Shown here piece after piece: positions 60,162 through 64,000 of a stretch of DNA of 64,000 bases (its first letter is position 1; the number at the start of each line of letters is the position of its first letter). Origin of the DNA: Lineus longissimus (taxonomy: Eukaryota; Nemertea; Pilidiophora; Heteronemertea; Lineidae); contig NC_088312.1 in NCBI RefSeq assembly GCF_910592395.1, positions 23,691,292 to 23,755,291 on the forward strand. Direction: 5' to 3'. Under the pieces are notes generated by a model. It saw only the letters and a program-made list of their open reading frames with translations. It was not told the origin of the DNA and did not search any database. Both the position numbers and the translations under genes were made by a program.

Positions 60162-63100
60162 ATGTCCCGTCCAGTTCACTGTTTGAAATGTCTCGGCCAA
60201 CGGGCAGGACCTGGAAAGCTGCGTTCAACTTGGACGAAATGTTTGTCTGGTTCACGTTCCGTTGGTACAATGGCAAAATGGGAGATCAACGAATATGGTG
60301 ACAATGAGGTGTTGAGGTTGTCCGAGACGAGCAAGATTCCGGTGATCCGTGATCCGTACGAGGTCCTCGTCGAGGTTCATGCGGCGTCAATGAACCCTGT
60401 GGATGTCGCTATGAGAGGTGAGATAACGTAGGCACTAGAGCAGTGGCATGGTCTTGAGTTCTCCGACTCAGCCTTATGGTAATCGGTAGATAGCACTCAA
60501 TGCCTGGCACTGCCATGCTCTCTAGCAAACCTGAGCTGGCTGCTTATTTCATTGCTTCATCTTTTGTGAACTTCAATAAGAATTGCTGGTTGCCCTGGCC
60601 TTGTAAGCTATGACAGTTCATTGAGAAAAACACGAGTGTGCACAGTCGGTCTATACTCCCCATCTTTTTGTACACTTCATACAATGTATCTGTCGCAATG
60701 TTGTCTTCGATTACTGCGGTGTGGGCACTTGCAGGGCCTAGGTCCGAATGGCAATTTTAAGTTGCCAATTCATCCTCGACAGGTGGTTATGGCAGTAAAG
60801 TTATCAACATCCGAAGGAAGCAGTGCGGCTCGTTCCAACGTGGCTCAGAGTTCCCATTGACGCTTGGCCGAGATTTCTCTGGTGTTGTCATTGAGACAGG
60901 AAAAAAAGTTGGAAATTTTAAACCTGGAGATGAGGTAGGTTCAAGTTGATCGTGCGTCCTCTGACTGTAGCTTGTATGTAAGGGGAGCATTCCAGCAAAT
61001 ATTTCTGTAGTGTACCATTATGTATAATAGTAAATAAGTTTACGAGCAGATATGGCAATTGGGTCTTGGTCGTCAACATGAATTGTCTAGCAGTCGTTGG
61101 TGTGACAGATGATCAGTTGTTCTTTGCAACTTAATATTGAGTTCTTAAATTTAAAGTACTTGACATTTACTGTCCTTCGTTTCTAGGTGTGGGGAGCTTT
61201 GGACCTCTACCGCCAGGGAACCCATGCCGAGTATGCCGTCACCGTAGCTACTGAATGTGCCTTGAAACCAAAGTCATTAGACCACGTGCATGCTGCCAGT
61301 ATGCCATACGTTGGCTTGACTGCTTGGAATGCCATCCAGAGGAACGGAGGATTGACAAGGGAGATCGCTGAATCGAAAAACATTAGGTATGTAGGAAGCA
61401 AACATAGCTAAGAGGGACACCAGCAAGTAGGACTTCGATTCTAGTTTTTGCCATGGACAAAATGAGTAAAAATGACCATAAGACGACCAAAAATGACATT
61501 TGTAGTTGAAATAAATCTGACATATTTTCTTCACATTCCAAGAATGGGATTTCTCTTCATATTGGCCAGTTGCTCTCAAATGTATGTCTCCTTGAAGTTC
61601 TTCGGTTAAAAAAACAAATTCTCCAAATTTCATTGGTGACATAGCACCATGGCACAAGAAAGAGAGGCAACTAATCCCTCCAGTTCAGTACCAATTCCTC
61701 AAACTTATAATGGGTGTTTCCTAAAATATGTCACCATCTCATCTCTTTCAGGGCACTTGTTCTCGGCGGATCAGGCGGTGTTGGATCCATAGCGGTCCAG
61801 CTCTTGAAGTCATGGGGTGTGGAAGTGACGGCCACGTGTAGCACAGATGCCGTCGATATGGTGAAAGATCTCGGTGCTGATCATGTTTTTGATTATAGAT
61901 CGCAGGACATGATTGTTGATCTTAAGGGCATACGAGGGTCAGTTAACATTAAGTTCTTGTTTGTCTTCAAGTTAGTAGAAGAGACGCCGTCATTCCTCAA
62001 GGATTTCTGTATCATAAAAAGTAACCTGACAAACTTCAAATGAACAGTTTCAGGTTTAGTTGGCGATGTGCACAACAGTCGGTCACCATTCTGATATCAT
62101 AAATTCTCTTATATTATGATCTCATATCCTCAGGTCATGTGCCGGACCAACATTGGGTGTTCGCTGCAGGTCTTCACCAGCTTCACACATCATCCTGTTC
62201 TGTCATGCCTGTTCTGGGTGTACTACTAACTGACAAACTTTCAGTCAACTGGTTCAGGTTTAGTGACATCAACATCAATGATAATTGACTAACTTTGCTC
62301 CCCATTTTCACATTCAATTCAGCGATCTGTTTCCTACTTAGCTTCAGTTTCAATCCGGAAGTTGCTTCACGGCTGATTTTAAAAATGGAAAATTCAAGCT
62401 CGATCTATATTATTGATGATAGTCCCGCATTATGAAGATACATTTTTAACCTTCCTTCAGGCTTGATCTTCTGATCTTCAGCAAACGAACACAATGAATG
62501 AATATTTCAGGTTCGATCTTGCGCTTGACACAACTGGTGACAAACATTCAAGAGACATAGCCATCGACGTGCTAAAACCATGGCAGAACTCAGTATTTGT
62601 GACAACAGTGACTCCCCTGGTGCGAAACTTCGACAGCTATGGACCAGTGATGGGCTTAGCATCGTCAGGTCTTGATCTAAGCCAGAATATACTGCAGGTC
62701 AGTGGTCATTATTGCTTTATCCACTTTGACGACACATCAGATGTCCTGCTGGTCTGTGCTGCCAATTTGAGAATGTGCGATCAGATCTGGATATGGTATG
62801 GATCAGACAACACATGGACATACATCGGTATTGGTTATCAAATGTTGATCTTGCCATTTCAGGGGTTTAAGACCGGTGTCCATGTGCGGTGGTCGTTCTT
62901 TACTCCAAACGTGAGGAGGCTGAGGGAGTTGACCAAACTGGTCGATGAACAGAAAGTATGTAACAGTGTTTAAAATCTATGTAATTCTCAAATACCCAAT
63001 GAAACGCTATCCACCACTTTTGTATTGAATCCCTCAATCACCTCAAGCTTCTCCTGCAACCGCACCAGTGTCTAGTTCAAGACAACACAAGGACTCTAAC

Positions 63101-63438
63101 TCTGTGGGCGTCACTCTTGATGGGCTGAGCACAAAATTCTTTGGCACTGGCGAGAGCTCTTGTGCATCAATTGTTACACGACAAGGACCTTCACAAGTTT
63201 ATCAGTTACATGTACCAGTCGAAGTTTCCCCTCATTCATTTGTGGACTTCATAACTCAATAGCTCAATTGATGATTGTGCATGGCCTACGCAGGCTCATT
63301 GCAGTTCTCACTTTCTCCCTTCAGATAAAGCCAGTTGTGGAGGGTGTATTCCCGTTCCAGCACATCAAAGACGCTTATAAGAAACTAGAACTACGCCATT
63401 TAAGAGGGAAGACGGTGATCGATGTGAAATCAAAGTAA
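60162..63438 (+). CDS. RTN4IP1: Reticulon-4-interacting protein 1 homologue, mitochondrial NADPH oxidoreductase, complete, 7 coding exons
   Basis: Exons: 60162-60417, 60783-60934, 61187-61386, 61752-61937, 62511-62697, 62863-62955, 63325-63438; total 1188 nt, 395 residues plus stop (human 396). It belongs to the quinone-oxidoreductase branch of medium-chain dehydrogenases. Visible landmarks: WEINEYGDNEVLRL at the start of the catalytic fold, VHAASMNPVDV, FPLTLGRDFSGVV, FKPGDEVWGA, ASMPYVGLTAWNAI, the Rossmann nucleotide loop GGSGGVG (208-214), LGADHVFDYRS, and a C-terminal LRGKTVIDV. Residues 1-36 are rich in Arg/Lys/Ser and lack acidic residues, fitting a mitochondrial presequence. A second in-frame ATG (M37, 60270) sits where the mature fold begins. 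The family is mitochondrial, linked in human to optic atrophy and reported to support coenzyme Q synthesis. TTTTAG just before ATCATG suggests a spliced 5'UTR, so an upstream exon is likely. Confidence 0.96.
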
Positions 63439-64000
63439 ACTTACATCATTGACTTTGCCCCCAAAAAAGCCAATGACGTTTTTTTGCGTCATAAGTAAGA
63501 AATGGTGTAATGGTGATTGTGTGTGTGATTGACTTTTGTCACTTCTTGATTTTCCCATCAGGCGACCTATAGGACCAGTGTGTGTGTTGGTGGCTTCTTT
63601 GCCAGCATGTGCTACAAAAATCATCTGCCAGTTCTAGTTATTGTTATCTTTAGTAATCACTGTAGGTAAGTGACTTGAAGTTTTATTCACCATCCCTATT
63701 GCTGTGTACCTGCTGCACTATCATTAACAACCTTCGCCATGCCCACAAGATCAGTCGCCATACAATTCTGATGGGACTGGCTAAAGTGGCATTGCTGTTC
63801 AATTCATCTGCAATGCTTCTCTGCATGCATGGCTGTATCCCCCCTTCAGTGGTTTCTAATGTAAAAAGTGCAATATATTGTCAGTGTTGAAGAAAAACAA
63901 CACTTCGGGGAGCAAACTACCAGTACATGGTATGACTTGACTGCCAGAAATTTCACCAATGAAATGAAACGTTGGATCAGCCTTCGTCTCCAGTGTGAAT
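63439..64000. other. RTN4IP1 3' flank
   Basis: No canonical AATAAA was seen before the window ends, so the RTN4IP1 3'UTR may extend past the right edge or use a variant signal. Confidence 0.4.

Overview
This is a eukaryotic, metazoan genomic window: split genes with GT-AG introns, large introns, tRNA-derived SINE-like pieces, inverted-repeat transposon remnants and many minisatellites. The protein sequences and the abundant ACATGTA-type simple sequence fit a marine invertebrate, perhaps a lophotrochozoan, but the clade is a guess.

Four protein-coding genes are supported. From left to right they are: (1) SOBP (sine oculis-binding protein homologue), minus strand, only its first three coding exons visible (36645 to 17243), with the zinc-finger exons apparently beyond the left edge; (2) CEP57 (centrosomal protein 57/translokin), minus strand, eight coding exons 45069 to 41005, complete (508 codons); (3) FAM76 (FAM76A/B family), plus strand, nine coding exons 46526 to 54738, complete (351 codons); (4) RTN4IP1 (mitochondrial NADPH oxidoreductase of the MDR family), plus strand, seven coding exons 60162 to 63438, complete (395 codons). 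All splice junctions were read by eye and the reading frame is continuous across every junction. One further good-looking orphan exon (57566-57761) is unassigned.

Layout: 1-17.2 kb is gene-poor and packed with five unrelated minisatellite arrays (63, 84, 27, 53 and 46 bp units), probably inside later SOBP introns. 17.2-36.7 kb holds SOBP exons 3, 2 and 1, separated by a 17.7-kb intron with a 55-bp array, a higher-order 58/62-bp array, SINE-like pieces and copies of a dispersed repeat that begins CAGTGGAACCCC. 36.7-39.4 kb is the SOBP upstream region and a 68-bp array. 41-54.7 kb is the head-to-head CEP57/FAM76 pair, whose 1.46-kb shared intergenic region is mostly filled by an inverted-repeat element. 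54.7-60.1 kb is FAM76 3' sequence, the orphan exon, a promoter-like CRE/E-box segment and a 972-bp element with long terminal inverted repeats and a putative 3-bp target duplication. 60.1-63.4 kb is RTN4IP1.

The four genes do not form a pathway. Their interest is linkage: in human, CEP57 and FAM76B are neighbours head-to-head at 11q21, while RTN4IP1, SOBP and the CEP57 paralogue CEP57L1 are all at 6q21. This window therefore looks like the unduplicated ancestral block from which both human regions derive. No new enzymatic or defence system was found; the least-described content is the two inverted-repeat elements and the minisatellite set.
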